This document shows positions 1-8,153 of a stretch of 64,000 bases of DNA, piece by piece (positions within the stretch are counted from its first letter, which is position 1; each line of letters starts with the position of its first letter). Source of the stretch: Psychrobacter sp. UBA3483 (lineage in GTDB: Bacteria > Pseudomonadota > Gammaproteobacteria > Pseudomonadales > Moraxellaceae); NCBI RefSeq assembly GCF_002377905.1, contig NZ_DFQS01000043.1:39746-103745 (forward strand), read 5' to 3'. The translations under genes were made by a program, and so were the position numbers. The notes under the pieces were generated by a model. The model searched no databases and was not told where the DNA came from. It saw nothing but the letters and a program-made list of their open reading frames with translations.

Positions 1-519
1 ACGGTATATAAAACCAATTTAGAAGCCACTCACGCCATCGCACGCCAGCTACGCCTGCGTAATCTTGGCGGCATTATTATCTTAGATTTTATTGATATGC
101 TTGAGCAGCAGCATAAAGACGATATTTTAGAGAGCCTGCAAGCGCAGTTGGCGCAGGACTACGCCAAAACCAAAATCACCCAAGTCAGTGAGCTTGGGCT
201 GGTTGAAATGACGCGTAAACGTACCCGTGAGTCGCTTGGACAGCAGCTATGTGAACCTTGCTCAACCTGTCAGGGTCGCGGCTTTGTTAAAACGGCCGAA
301 ACCGTTTGCTTTGAGATATTTCGCGAGATTATGCGCTGTGCGCGAACTTATAACTCGCCCAAGAAATTCACTGTGGTTGCCCATGCTGCCGTCATTGACT
401 TACTATTGACCACCGAATCAGACACCGTCGCAGATTTAGAGTATCTATTAGGTAGAGTGATTACCTTTGAGGTCGAAAATCTCTATACCCAAGAGCAATA
501 TGACATCGTTTTAGATTAA
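1..519 (+). CDS. rng: Ribonuclease G, C-terminal part (5' truncated by window edge)
   Basis: This is the C-terminal part of RNase G, the endoribonuclease that matures the 5' end of 16S rRNA and cleaves some mRNAs. The frame is open from base 1, so the gene starts before the window. The first residues read TVYKTNLEATHAIARQLRLR and lead into GGIIILDFIDM, a signature of the RNase E/G catalytic core. A CEPCSTCQGRG segment follows, matching the zinc-link CxxC motif at which subunits dimerise. The protein ends without the long arginine-rich tail of RNase E, which favours RNase G. No clear terminator follows, and the S10 promoter lies about 120 bases downstream. Confidence 0.93.
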   Translation, partial: TVYKTNLEATHAIARQLRLRNLGGIIILDFIDMLEQQHKDDILESLQAQLAQDYAKTKITQVSELGLVEMTRKRTRESLGQQLCEPCSTCQGRGFVKTAETVCFEIFREIMRCARTYNSPKKFTVVAHAAVIDLLLTTESDTVADLEYLLGRVITFEVENLYTQEQYDIVLD

Positions 520-947
520 TGATAGAGTAAATTTATACCATTATAAAGTATCTTAATTGAGGTTTTGATAAGAAAATTATTGATAAAAGCGCTTGTTTAT
601 AAAGGGGGATATCTCAAAACACCGCCGATATTACTCTTGCAATGAGCGAAATACTATGTATAATACACACCACTGAATTATATATGCGCAGCCAATTAAA
701 CAGCTGGCGCTATGACAGCTAGAGCATCGTTTCTAGCACTATTTCATTATGCCTTTGCTGACATCCTATAATGGAAGGGTCGGCGGGGCTTTAAACTATT
801 TTGCTTTTGGCACGCTATAAGTTCCGGTAACGAACTCATTCTGGTTAAGAACAGAAGGCCGCTTAAAGTGAATATTTAACCAAACGGCTTTTGCTCATAT
901 CTTTGCAAAGCAAGAATGACAAAAGCACATATTAGGAGCTTGCTGGC
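520..947 (+). promoter_or_regulatory. S10 operon promoter and structured leader
   Basis: This 428-base gap has no gene. A promoter-like pair TTGCAA (637-642), 16-base spacer, TATAAT (659-664) predicts a start near 671 and a leader of about 275 bases before rpsJ. The leader holds several inverted repeats: GCTAGA/TCTAGC at 718-737, and an outer GCCG/CGGC pair with an inner TTAAA/TTTAA pair at 858-888, followed by a short T-run. In E. coli the S10 leader is the target of L4 autoregulation. Whether this leader does the same is an inference; its sequence is not recognisably that of E. coli. Confidence 0.6.
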
Positions 948-1259
948 ATGGCTAACCAGAGAATCCGTATCCGTCTTAAGTCTTTTGATCATCGTCTGAT
1001 TGATCAATCTGCACAAGAGATCGTTGATACTGCAAAGCGCACCGGTGCGCAAGTTTGTGGTCCTGTACCGTTGCCGACTCGCATTGAGCGCTTCAACGTT
1101 CTAACCTCACCACACGTTAATAAAGACGCTCGTGACCAGTACGAAATCCGTACTCACAAGCGTATGGTTGATATCGTTCAGCCTACCGACAAAACTGTGG
1201 ATGCGCTAATGAAGTTAGACTTAGCGGCGGGTGTTGACGTTCAAATTGCTTTGGGTTAA
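948..1259 (+). CDS. rpsJ: 30S ribosomal protein S10
   Basis: S10 is a 30S head protein that also serves as NusE in the NusB-S10 antitermination complex. The 103-residue length is the standard one. The N-terminus MANQRIRIRLKSFDHRLIDQ and the internal GPVPLPTR segment are hallmarks of the family. An AGGAG Shine-Dalgarno sequence lies about 10 bases before the ATG. It is the first gene of the S10 operon and is preceded by a long structured leader, which suggests translational or attenuation feedback as in E. coli. Confidence 0.99.
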   Translation: MANQRIRIRLKSFDHRLIDQSAQEIVDTAKRTGAQVCGPVPLPTRIERFNVLTSPHVNKDARDQYEIRTHKRMVDIVQPTDKTVDALMKLDLAAGVDVQIALG

Positions 1260-1306
1260 TGCAAAACACACCCAACCCATTAATATAAGATATAAAGAGG
1301 TCTAAA

Positions 1307-1945
1307 ATGGCGATCGGTTTAGTCGGTAAAAAATGCGGCATGACCCGTATCTTCACTGAAGCAGGCGAATCTATTCCTGTTACAGTGGTTGAGGTCAATG
1401 CTAACCGCATTACTCAAGTAAAAAATACTGATGTAGATGGCTATCAAGCCATTCAAGTTACCACAGGTACTCGTCGTGACAGCCGCGTAACTGCTGCACA
1501 GAAAGGTCACTTCGCTAAAGCTGGCGTTGCAGCTGGCCGTGGTGTATGGGAATTTCGTGCCAATGACAGCGATCTTGAAGGTCGTGAAATTGGTGGTGAG
1601 ATCCTAGCTGACTTGTTCGAACAAGGTCAGATTGTAGATGTCACAGGACAGAGTAAAGGTAAAGGCTTTCAAGGCGGCGTAAAGCGTCACAACTTTAGCA
1701 TGCAAGATGCCACTCATGGTAACTCAGTGTCTCACCGTGTCCTTGGTTCAACTGGTCAAAACCAGTCACCAGGTAAAGTCTTCAAAGGCAAAAAAATGCC
1801 AGGTCAAATGGGTAACAAACGCGTTACCGTTCAGGGCCTAGAAGTGATATCGGTTGATGTTGAAAAAGGGTTACTTGTCATCAAGGGTGCTATCCCAGGT
1901 GCCACCGGTGGCGATGTCATCGTACGTCCGTCAGTCAAAGCCTAA
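1307..1945 (+). CDS. rplC: 50S ribosomal protein L3
   Basis: L3 is a primary 23S rRNA-binding protein whose long loop reaches towards the peptidyl transferase centre. The 212-residue product begins MAIGLVGKKCGMTRIF and has the GSTGQNQSPGKVFKGKKMPG loop, which contains the glutamine that PrmB methylates in E. coli. It starts 47 bases after rpsJ behind an AAAGAGG ribosome binding site and lies in the usual second position of the S10 operon. Confidence 0.99.
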   Translation: MAIGLVGKKCGMTRIFTEAGESIPVTVVEVNANRITQVKNTDVDGYQAIQVTTGTRRDSRVTAAQKGHFAKAGVAAGRGVWEFRANDSDLEGREIGGEILADLFEQGQIVDVTGQSKGKGFQGGVKRHNFSMQDATHGNSVSHRVLGSTGQNQSPGKVFKGKKMPGQMGNKRVTVQGLEVISVDVEKGLLVIKGAIPGATGGDVIVRPSVKA

Positions 1946-1959
1946 GCAAGGGGATTAAC

Positions 1960-2562
1960 GTGGATTTAAAAACAGTTACAGGGGCGGCAGTTGAGCTTTC
2001 TGATACGGCTTTCGGTCGTGAATTCAACGAAGCATTAGTGCATCAGGTCGTCACCGCATATCTTGCTGGTGCTCGTCAAGGTACACGCGCTCAGAAAACC
2101 CGTGCCGAAGTTTCTGGTGGTGGCATCAAGCCATGGCGCCAAAAAGGTACTGGTCGCGCTCGTGCAGGTTCTATTCGTAGCCCAATCTGGCGTTCAGGTG
2201 GTCGTGCATTCGCAGCCAAACCACAAGATTGGTCACAGAAAGTTAACCGCAAAATGTATCGCGGTGCGATGCAGTGCATCCTAGCCGAATTGATTCGCCA
2301 AGAGCGTTTGATTTTGGTTGAAGAGCTAAGCGTTTCTGGTCCTAAGACCAAAGAGCTGATTGCAAAGTTAAATGATTTGGGCGCACCTCGTGCACTCATC
2401 GTCACCAAAGAAGTTGACGAAAATCTATACTTAGCTGCGCGCAACATCCCACACGTCAATGTACTTGGTACAAACGAAGTGGATCCAGTGAGCTTGATTG
2501 CTTTTGATAAAGTAATCATGTCAGTTGAAGCTGCGAAACAATTTGAGGAAGCACTAGCATGA
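1960..2562 (+). CDS. rplD: 50S ribosomal protein L4
   Basis: L4 binds 23S rRNA domain I, lines the exit tunnel, and in enterobacteria represses its own operon by acting on the S10 leader. The 200-residue protein starts at GTG behind an AAGGGGA ribosome binding site. It carries the conserved tunnel-loop stretch around KPWRQKGTGRARAGS and SPIWRSGG. The next gene, rplW, overlaps its end by four bases (ATGA), which implies coupled translation. Confidence 0.98.
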   Translation: MDLKTVTGAAVELSDTAFGREFNEALVHQVVTAYLAGARQGTRAQKTRAEVSGGGIKPWRQKGTGRARAGSIRSPIWRSGGRAFAAKPQDWSQKVNRKMYRGAMQCILAELIRQERLILVEELSVSGPKTKELIAKLNDLGAPRALIVTKEVDENLYLAARNIPHVNVLGTNEVDPVSLIAFDKVIMSVEAAKQFEEALA

Positions 2563-2909
2563 ATAACGCAAGACTTTATCAGGTCTTAAGAGGGCCTGTA
2601 TTCTCAGAAAAATCTCAAATGCTTGGCGACTCACTTGGTGTACAGGTATTTAAAGTTGACTCTAATGCTACTAAGCTTGAAGTCAAAAAAGCGGTTGAGA
2701 TGATGTTCGAAGGCGTTGAAGTTTTAAAAGTAAACACTTTGAATGTTAAAGGTAAGACAAAGCGTTTTGGTAAAAATATCGGCCGTCGTAATGACTATAA
2801 AAAAGCCTACGTTACCTTAAAAGCTGGTCAAGATGTACAAATGGCTGATGCTGGTGAAGAGGTCGCAAACACGACTGCTTCTACTAGTGAAACAGCGAAC
2901 AACGAATAA
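2559..2909 (+). CDS. rplW: 50S ribosomal protein L23 with acidic C-terminal tail
   Basis: L23 sits at the exit of the ribosomal tunnel and is a docking site for trigger factor and SRP. The core resembles E. coli L23, including VVKGK-like and RFGKNIGRRNDYKKAYVTL segments. The product is 116 residues against about 100 in E. coli. The extra C-terminal residues after about position 96 are acidic and rich in Ala, Thr, Ser and Asn (EEVANTTASTSETANNE). The start overlaps rplD by four bases. The tail is seen directly; any effect on nascent-chain factor binding is unknown. Confidence 0.98.
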   Translation: MNNARLYQVLRGPVFSEKSQMLGDSLGVQVFKVDSNATKLEVKKAVEMMFEGVEVLKVNTLNVKGKTKRFGKNIGRRNDYKKAYVTLKAGQDVQMADAGEEVANTTASTSETANNE

Positions 2910-2920
2910 GGATTACACTC

Positions 2921-3748
2921 ATGCCTATCGTAAAAGCAAAGCCAACATCACCAGGCCGTCGTTTTGTTGAAAAAGTGGTGCATCCACACCTTTACAAAGG
3001 TCGTCCTTTTGCAGCGCTTCTCGAATCAAAAAGTAAGTCAGGTGGTCGTAACAATAATGGTCGCATCACGACTCGTCACGTTGGTGGTGGTCATAAGCAA
3101 CATTATCGTATTATCGATTTTAAACGTACTAAAGACAATATCCCAGCTGTGGTTGAGCGTATCGAATACGATCCTAACCGTACTGCACACATTGCTTTAC
3201 TTAAGTACGCTGATGGCGAACGTCGCTACATCATTGCTGCTAAAAAACAAGCAGTTGGCGATACCGTCATGTCAGGAGAGAACTCTCCAATCCGTCCAGG
3301 TAACTGCTTACCACTGAAAAACATCCCATTGGGTACTGTGATTCACAATATCGAACTTAAAATCGGTAAAGGTGCACAGCTAGCTCGTTCTGCGGGTGCC
3401 AGCGTTCAGCTACTAGGTCGTGACGGTATTTATGCTATTCTACGTCTACGCTCAGGTGAAACTCGCCGCGTACACGTGAACTGCCGTGCTGTTATTGGTG
3501 AAGTTTCTAACACTGAAAATAACTTGAAATCACTTGGTAAAGCCGGTGCTTCACGTTGGCGCGGTGTTCGTCCTTCTGTTCGTGGTGTCGCGATGAACCC
3601 GGTTGATCACCCACACGGTGGTGGTGAAGGTCGTAACAAAGGTCGCCATCCAACCAGCCCTTGGGGTCAGAAGTCTAAAGGACTTAAAACGCGTCATAAT
3701 AAGCGTACTGACAGTATGATCATCCGCCGCCGCGCCAAGAAGAAATAA
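2921..3748 (+). CDS. rplB: 50S ribosomal protein L2
   Basis: L2 helps join the subunits and supports peptidyl transferase activity. The 275-residue length is standard. The protein begins MPIVKAKPTSPGRRF, and near the C-terminus carries NPVDHPHGGGEGR, the highly conserved segment with the histidine (His229 in E. coli) close to the catalytic centre. It lies 11 bases after rplW behind an AAGGA ribosome binding site. Confidence 0.99.
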   Translation: MPIVKAKPTSPGRRFVEKVVHPHLYKGRPFAALLESKSKSGGRNNNGRITTRHVGGGHKQHYRIIDFKRTKDNIPAVVERIEYDPNRTAHIALLKYADGERRYIIAAKKQAVGDTVMSGENSPIRPGNCLPLKNIPLGTVIHNIELKIGKGAQLARSAGASVQLLGRDGIYAILRLRSGETRRVHVNCRAVIGEVSNTENNLKSLGKAGASRWRGVRPSVRGVAMNPVDHPHGGGEGRNKGRHPTSPWGQKSKGLKTRHNKRTDSMIIRRRAKKK

Positions 3749-3760
3749 AGGAAGAATTTC

Positions 3761-4036
3761 ATGCCTCGTTCATTGAAAAAAGGTCCATTCATAGACGCGC
3801 ACTTATTTGCTAAAGTTGAGAATGCATTAGACACCAACTCACGCAAACCAATTAAAACTTGGTCGCGCCGCTCGATGATTTTGCCACAAATGGTTGGCCT
3901 AACCTTATCTGTTCACAACGGCCGTACTCACGTACCGGTTATCGTAAGCGAGCAGATGGTTGGTCATAAACTAGGTGAATTTGCCCCGACTCGTACATAT
4001 CGTGGTCATGGCATTGACAAGAAAGCTAAGAGATAA
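3761..4036 (+). CDS. rpsS: 30S ribosomal protein S19
   Basis: S19 forms a complex with S13 in the head of the small subunit, near the A-site tRNA. The 91-residue product begins MPRSLKKGPFIDAHL and contains the typical WSRRSMILPQMVGLT and GHKLGEFAPTRTYRGH segments. It follows rplB after 12 bases with an AAAGGAA ribosome binding site, in the standard S10-operon order. Confidence 0.99.
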   Translation: MPRSLKKGPFIDAHLFAKVENALDTNSRKPIKTWSRRSMILPQMVGLTLSVHNGRTHVPVIVSEQMVGHKLGEFAPTRTYRGHGIDKKAKR

Positions 4037-4046
4037 GGTGCTTACC

Positions 4047-4376
4047 ATGGAAGTAACTGCAAAATTACGCGGTGCCGCCATATCGGCACAAAAAGTTAGA
4101 CTCGTTGCTGATGAAGTTCGTGGCAAATCTATCGAGCGTGCTTTGGATATCCTAACGTATAGTAATAAAAAAGGTGCTGTCTTCGTTAAGAAATGTCTTG
4201 ACTCAGCCATCGCCAATGCCGAACACAACAACGGTTTAGATATCGATACCCTTAAAGTATCAACCATCTACGTTGATGAAGGCATTACGCTAAAACGTAT
4301 CCTACCACGTGCTAAAGGTCGCGCTGATCGTATCAGTAAGCGTACTTGTCACATCACTATAAAGGTAGGAGAATAA
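4047..4376 (+). CDS. rplV: 50S ribosomal protein L22
   Basis: L22 spans 23S rRNA domains and its beta-hairpin lines the exit tunnel at the macrolide-sensitive constriction. The 109-residue product starts MEVTAKLRGAAISAQKVRLV at the ATG at 4047, behind a TAAGGTG ribosome binding site. An earlier in-frame start at 3975 lies inside rpsS and would add a non-homologous extension, so it is rejected. The hairpin segment ILPRAKGRADRI is present. Confidence 0.98.
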   Translation: MEVTAKLRGAAISAQKVRLVADEVRGKSIERALDILTYSNKKGAVFVKKCLDSAIANAEHNNGLDIDTLKVSTIYVDEGITLKRILPRAKGRADRISKRTCHITIKVGE

Positions 4377-4379
4377 GTT

Positions 4380-5108
4380 ATGGGTCAAAAAGTACATCCA
4401 ATCGGAATTCGTCTTGGTGTTGTCAAAAAGCATAACGCAAACTGGTATGCTAACCCTAAACAATACTCAGAATACCTCATCAACGACATTCAAGTTCGTG
4501 AGTATCTACGCAAAAAACTAGACAACGCTATGATCAGCAACATCATGATTGAGCGTCCTACTGGTGCTGCTAAGATTACCATCGCCACTGCGCGTCCTGG
4601 TATTGTTATCGGTAAAAAAGGCGAAGATATCGAAAGACTTCAAAAAGAATTGACCAAAATTATGGGCGTACCTGCTCAGGTCAACATTGAAGAAATCACA
4701 TCACCTGATCTTGATGCACGTTTGGTAGCAGACGGTATCGGCAGCCAACTTGAGCGCCGTGTTATGTTCCGTCGTGCGATGAAACGCGCCGTACAGAACA
4801 GCATGCGCTCTGGTGCTAAAGGTATCAAAGTTGAGCTGTCTGGCCGTCTTGGCGGTGCTGAGATTGCTCGTACTGAATGGTACCGTGAAGGTCGTGTGCC
4901 ATTGCATACACTCCGCGCTGATATTGACTACGCGTCAATTCGTGCAGAAACCACATACGGCACTATCGGTGTAAAAGTTTGGATTTTCCGTGGCGAAATC
5001 CTTGACGGTATGAACAGCGTATATAATCCCGTCAAAGAAGAGCAGACTCGTGCGCCAAAACGCCGTGGTCGTGGAAACGGAAACCGTCGAAACACAGACA
5101 GAGGTTAA
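4380..5108 (+). CDS. rpsC: 30S ribosomal protein S3
   Basis: S3 lies at the mRNA entry channel and contributes to mRNA helicase activity. The 242-residue protein begins MGQKVHPIGIRLG, has a KH domain with VIGKKGEDIERL, and the S3 C-terminal domain. Compared with the 233 residues of E. coli, it ends in a longer basic, Gly/Arg/Asn-rich tail (KRRGRGNGNRRNTDRG). It begins three bases after rplV and is followed by rplP after three bases. Confidence 0.99.
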   Translation: MGQKVHPIGIRLGVVKKHNANWYANPKQYSEYLINDIQVREYLRKKLDNAMISNIMIERPTGAAKITIATARPGIVIGKKGEDIERLQKELTKIMGVPAQVNIEEITSPDLDARLVADGIGSQLERRVMFRRAMKRAVQNSMRSGAKGIKVELSGRLGGAEIARTEWYREGRVPLHTLRADIDYASIRAETTYGTIGVKVWIFRGEILDGMNSVYNPVKEEQTRAPKRRGRGNGNRRNTDRG

Positions 5109-5111
5109 ACT

Positions 5112-5525
5112 ATGTTACAGCCAAAACGTACCAAGTTTCGTAAAATGCACAAAGGTCGTAACACAGGTCTTGCTCACCGTGGAAGCACCGTTGCATTCGG
5201 ACAAATTGGTCTAAAATCGTTGACTCGTGGTCGTATGACTGCCCGTCAAATTGAAGCAGCACGTCGTACCATCACTCGTAAAATTAAGCGTGGCGGTAAG
5301 ATTTGGATTCGTGTATTCCCAGACAAACCTATTACCAATAAACCACTAGAAGTACGTATGGGTAAAGGTAAAGGTCCAGTCGAGTATTGGGTATGCGAAA
5401 TCAAACCTGGTAAAGTGCTATATGAACTCGAAGGGGTTTCAGAAGAACTTGCTCGCGAAGCGTTAACGCTTGCTGCAGCAAAACTGCCCTTTAAAACTAC
5501 CATTGTTAAGCGGACGATAATGTAA
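5112..5525 (+). CDS. rplP: 50S ribosomal protein L16
   Basis: L16 binds near the A site and is one of the last proteins needed to complete the 50S subunit. The 137-residue product starts MLQPKRTKFRKMHKGRNTG and carries the conserved arginine-rich RQIEAARRTITRKIKRGGKIWIRVFPDKP stretch in its first half (split here only in description: residues about 45-73). Its stop codon overlaps the start of rpmC by one base (TAATG), which implies coupling. Confidence 0.98.
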   Translation: MLQPKRTKFRKMHKGRNTGLAHRGSTVAFGQIGLKSLTRGRMTARQIEAARRTITRKIKRGGKIWIRVFPDKPITNKPLEVRMGKGKGPVEYWVCEIKPGKVLYELEGVSEELAREALTLAAAKLPFKTTIVKRTIM

Positions 5526-5722
5526 TGAAGATCAGTGAATTACGTGATAAATCATTAGAAGAACTGACTCAGTTACTTGATGAAAAGCAACTTGATGCTT
5601 TCCGTATTCGTATGGCTAAAGCAACGGGTCAGTTGGGTAACACCCATGAAGTCAGAGGCAATCGTCGCACGATTGCTCAGATTCAGACTTTGATTAACGA
5701 GAAACAACGAGGCGACTCATGA
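5525..5722 (+). CDS. rpmC: 50S ribosomal protein L29
   Basis: L29 is a small helical protein next to L23 at the tunnel exit. The 65-residue product begins MKISELRDKSLEELTQLL and carries the conserved LGNTHEVRGNRRTIAQI segment. It is tightly coupled, sharing one base with the rplP stop and four bases (ATGA) with the rpsQ start. Confidence 0.98.
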   Translation: MKISELRDKSLEELTQLLDEKQLDAFRIRMAKATGQLGNTHEVRGNRRTIAQIQTLINEKQRGDS

Positions 5723-5991
5723 GCGATAACAATCAAACAGCTAATGCTAGCGTATTGACAGGACGAGTTGTCAGCGACAAGATGGACAAATCCATCACAG
5801 TTTTGATTGAGCGTCTGGTTCGTCATCCTTTGTATGGCAAACAGCTTCGTCGTTCTACAAAAATCAAAGCTCATGATGAAGATAACGTTTGTCAACAAGG
5901 CGACCTTGTCCGCATCAAAGAAACGCGTCCAATCTCAAAAACCAAGTCTTGGACTTTGGTTGAAGTGGTTGAAAAAGTAGAAAAAATCTAA
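5719..5991 (+). CDS. rpsQ: 30S ribosomal protein S17
   Basis: S17 is a primary 16S rRNA-binding protein with an OB fold. The 90-residue product contains LTGRVVSDKMDKSITVLIER and the TRPISKTKSWTLV strand near its C-terminus. It is the last gene of the S10 operon; a 181-base gap containing a promoter-like pair separates it from rplN. Confidence 0.98.
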   Translation: MSDNNQTANASVLTGRVVSDKMDKSITVLIERLVRHPLYGKQLRRSTKIKAHDEDNVCQQGDLVRIKETRPISKTKSWTLVEVVEKVEKI

Positions 5992-5996
5992 GTAAA

Positions 5997-6172
5997 TTGC
6001 ATTAAAAGCCAGAAGCTGTTAAAATAGCCGCCTTTTTAAGGATGCTGATTGCGCCGAGCGTATATCACTCACATTAAGAGTAGCAGCGGTTATTAATATT
6101 AAAATGCCGACTACTCATTCTGTGCTAGCGGCAGCAACTGGTTTTTATTGCTCATACGTGTGGAGTAACGCT
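5997..6172 (+). promoter_or_regulatory. Candidate spc operon promoter and leader
   Basis: A TTGCAT hexamer (5997-6002), a 17-base spacer and TAAAAT (6020-6025) form a good sigma70-type promoter just after the rpsQ stop. The predicted start near 6032 gives a leader of about 140 bases before rplN. In E. coli the spc operon likewise has its own promoter between rpsQ and rplN. Apart from this, no gene is seen here; an in-frame upstream extension of rplN from 6104 lacks homology and is rejected. Confidence 0.6.
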
Positions 6173-6541
6173 ATGATTCAGGTTGAATCGATGCTGGAAG
6201 TTGCAGACAATAGCGGTGCAAGACGAGTTCAGTGCATTAAAGTACTGGGTGGCTCTCATCGTCGTTATGCATCAGTTGGCGACATTATTAAAGTAACGGT
6301 TAAAGAAGCCATTCCGCGTGGTCGTGTTAAAAAAGGCGACGTGATGAATGCAGTAGTTGTACGTACCAAAAAAGGCGTTCGTCGTCCTGATGGTTCAGTT
6401 CTGCGTTTTGATGACAATGCTGCGGTATTGTTGAACCAAAACAAAGCACCGATAGCAACTCGTATTTTTGGACCGGTAACTCGTGAACTACGTGGTGATC
6501 AGTTTATGAAAATTGTATCACTAGCACCAGAAGTATTGTGA
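6173..6541 (+). CDS. rplN: 50S ribosomal protein L14
   Basis: L14 forms intersubunit bridges and is the docking surface of the silencing factor RsfS. The 122-residue standard product begins MIQVESMLEVADNSGARRVQ at 6173, which sets the start against a longer 6104 frame. Conserved features include GSHRRYASVGDIIKVTVKEA and FGPVTRELR. It is the first gene of the spc operon, downstream of a candidate promoter. Confidence 0.98.
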   Translation: MIQVESMLEVADNSGARRVQCIKVLGGSHRRYASVGDIIKVTVKEAIPRGRVKKGDVMNAVVVRTKKGVRRPDGSVLRFDDNAAVLLNQNKAPIATRIFGPVTRELRGDQFMKIVSLAPEVL

Positions 6542-6549
6542 GGTAATCC

Positions 6550-6867
6550 ATGTCAAAATTACGTAAAGGCGATACAGTTATCGTGATTGCTGGGAAAGAC
6601 AAAGGCAAGCAAGGTACTGTACAAGCTGTAAAAAACGATCGTATTAAAGTTGAAGGCATCAACATTGTCACCAAACATCAGAAGCCAAATCAGGCAACTG
6701 GTACTGAAGGCGGCATCGTTAAGCAAGAAGCTTTTTTGCATATCTCAAATGTCGCAATTTTAAATGCGCAAACCCAAAAAGCTGATCGTATTACTTATCA
6801 GTTCGGTGAAGACGGCAAGAAACAACGCGTCTATCGTTCGAACGGTGAAGTAGTGGCGACTGCGTAA
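6550..6867 (+). CDS. rplX: 50S ribosomal protein L24
   Basis: L24 initiates 50S assembly by binding 23S rRNA domain I. The 105-residue product has the N-terminal KOW motif (KGDTVIVIAGKDKGKQGTV) and the typical VEGINIVTKHQKPN segment. It follows rplN after eight bases with a GAGGTAA ribosome binding site. Confidence 0.98.
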   Translation: MSKLRKGDTVIVIAGKDKGKQGTVQAVKNDRIKVEGINIVTKHQKPNQATGTEGGIVKQEAFLHISNVAILNAQTQKADRITYQFGEDGKKQRVYRSNGEVVATA

Positions 6868-6888
6868 GACACTAAGGGTGTAATGGTA

Positions 6889-7425
6889 ATGGCAAGATTA
6901 AAATCTTTATATAACGAAGAATTAAAGCAACAAATCAAAGAAGAGCTTGGTTTGGCGAATGTGATGCAAGTGCCTAAAATCACTAAAATCACACTTAATA
7001 TGGGTGTGGGCGGCGCGTCTCAAGACAAGAAATTGCTTGAAGGTGCTGTAGCTGACATGACCGCTATTGCTGGTCAAAAACCTGTCGTCACCAAAGCGCG
7101 CAAATCAGTTGCTGGCTTTAAGATTCGTGAAGAATGGCCAATTGGCTGTAAAGTAACGCTACGCGGTGAGCAAATGTACGAATTTTTAGATCGTCTCATT
7201 GCCATTGCAATTCCTCGTATTCGTGATTTCCGCGGTTTTTCACCTAAAGCCTTTGACGGACGTGGTAACTACTCATTGGGTATCAAAGAACAAATCGTAT
7301 TCCCAGAAGTAGACTTTGACAAGATTGATCGTATCCGCGGTATGGATGTGACCATCACCACGTCAGCTGGTACTGATGAAGAAGGTCGTGCGTTGCTTAA
7401 AGCATTCGGCTTCCCATTTAAATAA
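6889..7425 (+). CDS. rplE: 50S ribosomal protein L5
   Basis: L5 binds 5S rRNA and contacts S13 and P-site tRNA. The 178-residue product starts MARLKSLYNEELKQQ and contains VPKITKITLNMGVG and the conserved RDFRGFSPKAFDGRGNYS stretch. Two in-frame ATGs exist, 6883 and 6889. The AAGGGTG ribosome binding site at 6873-6879 is three bases from the first and nine from the second, so 6889 is preferred. Confidence 0.97.
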   Translation: MARLKSLYNEELKQQIKEELGLANVMQVPKITKITLNMGVGGASQDKKLLEGAVADMTAIAGQKPVVTKARKSVAGFKIREEWPIGCKVTLRGEQMYEFLDRLIAIAIPRIRDFRGFSPKAFDGRGNYSLGIKEQIVFPEVDFDKIDRIRGMDVTITTSAGTDEEGRALLKAFGFPFK

Positions 7426-7437
7426 GGTAAAGACGTT

Positions 7438-7743
7438 ATGGCAAAGAAGAGCATGATTAACCGCGAATTAAAACGCGAAAAAATGGTTGCTAAATATGCT
7501 GAAAAGCGTATTAAGCTAAAAGAAACTATCAATGATATCAACGCATCAGACGAAGAGCGTATGGAAGCGATGTTAGAGTTACAAGCTCTACCACGTAACG
7601 CATCTCCAGTACGTCTGCGCAACCGTTGTGCTATCACTGGTCGTCCTCACGGTTACTTCCGCAAGTTTGGCTTATCACGCAATATGCTGCGTGAGCGTGT
7701 CATGCAAGGCGATGTGCCTGGTGTTCGTAAAGCAAGCTGGTAA
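7438..7743 (+). CDS. rpsN: 30S ribosomal protein S14 (zinc-free long form)
   Basis: S14 sits in the head of the 30S subunit. The product has 101 residues and lacks the CxxC-CxxC zinc ribbon of the short paralogue, so it is the zinc-independent type typical of gammaproteobacteria. Conserved features are LPRNASPVRLRNRCAITGRP and the C-terminal GDVPGVRKASW. It begins 12 bases after rplE. Confidence 0.98.
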   Translation: MAKKSMINRELKREKMVAKYAEKRIKLKETINDINASDEERMEAMLELQALPRNASPVRLRNRCAITGRPHGYFRKFGLSRNMLRERVMQGDVPGVRKASW

Positions 7744-7754
7744 GGAGTAACGAT

Positions 7755-8153
7755 ATGAGTATGCAAGATACCGTTGGGGATATGCTAACCCGTATTCGTA
7801 ACGCACAAATGGCTAATAAAGTATCGGTAGCAATGCCGAGCTCTAAACTACGTAAATCAATCGCTGACCTGTTGGTTAGTGAAGGTTATGTGGCCAGCGC
7901 TGTTGTAACTGAGCAAGACAACAATAAAGCAACTTTGACCATCGAATTAAAATACTTCGAAGGCAAAGCGGTTATTGAAACGATTCAACGTTATAGCCGT
8001 CCTGGTTTACGCCAGCATCGCGGTAAAGACGCTATCCCTACTGTTAAACAAGGTATGGGTGTTGCTATCGTATCGACCAGCCAAGGTATCATGAGCGATC
8101 GTGCTGCACGCGCTGCTGGTATCGGTGGTGAAATCGTTGCATTCGTTGCCTAA
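7755..8153 (+). CDS. rpsH: 30S ribosomal protein S8
   Basis: S8 is a primary 16S rRNA binder in the central domain and in E. coli represses the spc operon by binding near rplE. The 132-residue product begins MSMQDTVGDMLTRIRNAQ and includes the C-terminal GMGVAIVSTSQGIMSDRAAR signature. It is followed by an unusual 194-base gap with two hairpins before rplF. Confidence 0.98.
   Translation: MSMQDTVGDMLTRIRNAQMANKVSVAMPSSKLRKSIADLLVSEGYVASAVVTEQDNNKATLTIELKYFEGKAVIETIQRYSRPGLRQHRGKDAIPTVKQGMGVAIVSTSQGIMSDRAARAAGIGGEIVAFVA

Noticed and set aside
2091..2519. 142-residue minus-strand frame opposite rplD
   Set aside because: It mirrors the codon pattern of rplD and shows no independent features.
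6104..6172. Upstream extension of rplN
   Set aside because: L14 proteins start MIQ at 6173; the extension has no homology and overlaps the probable spc leader.
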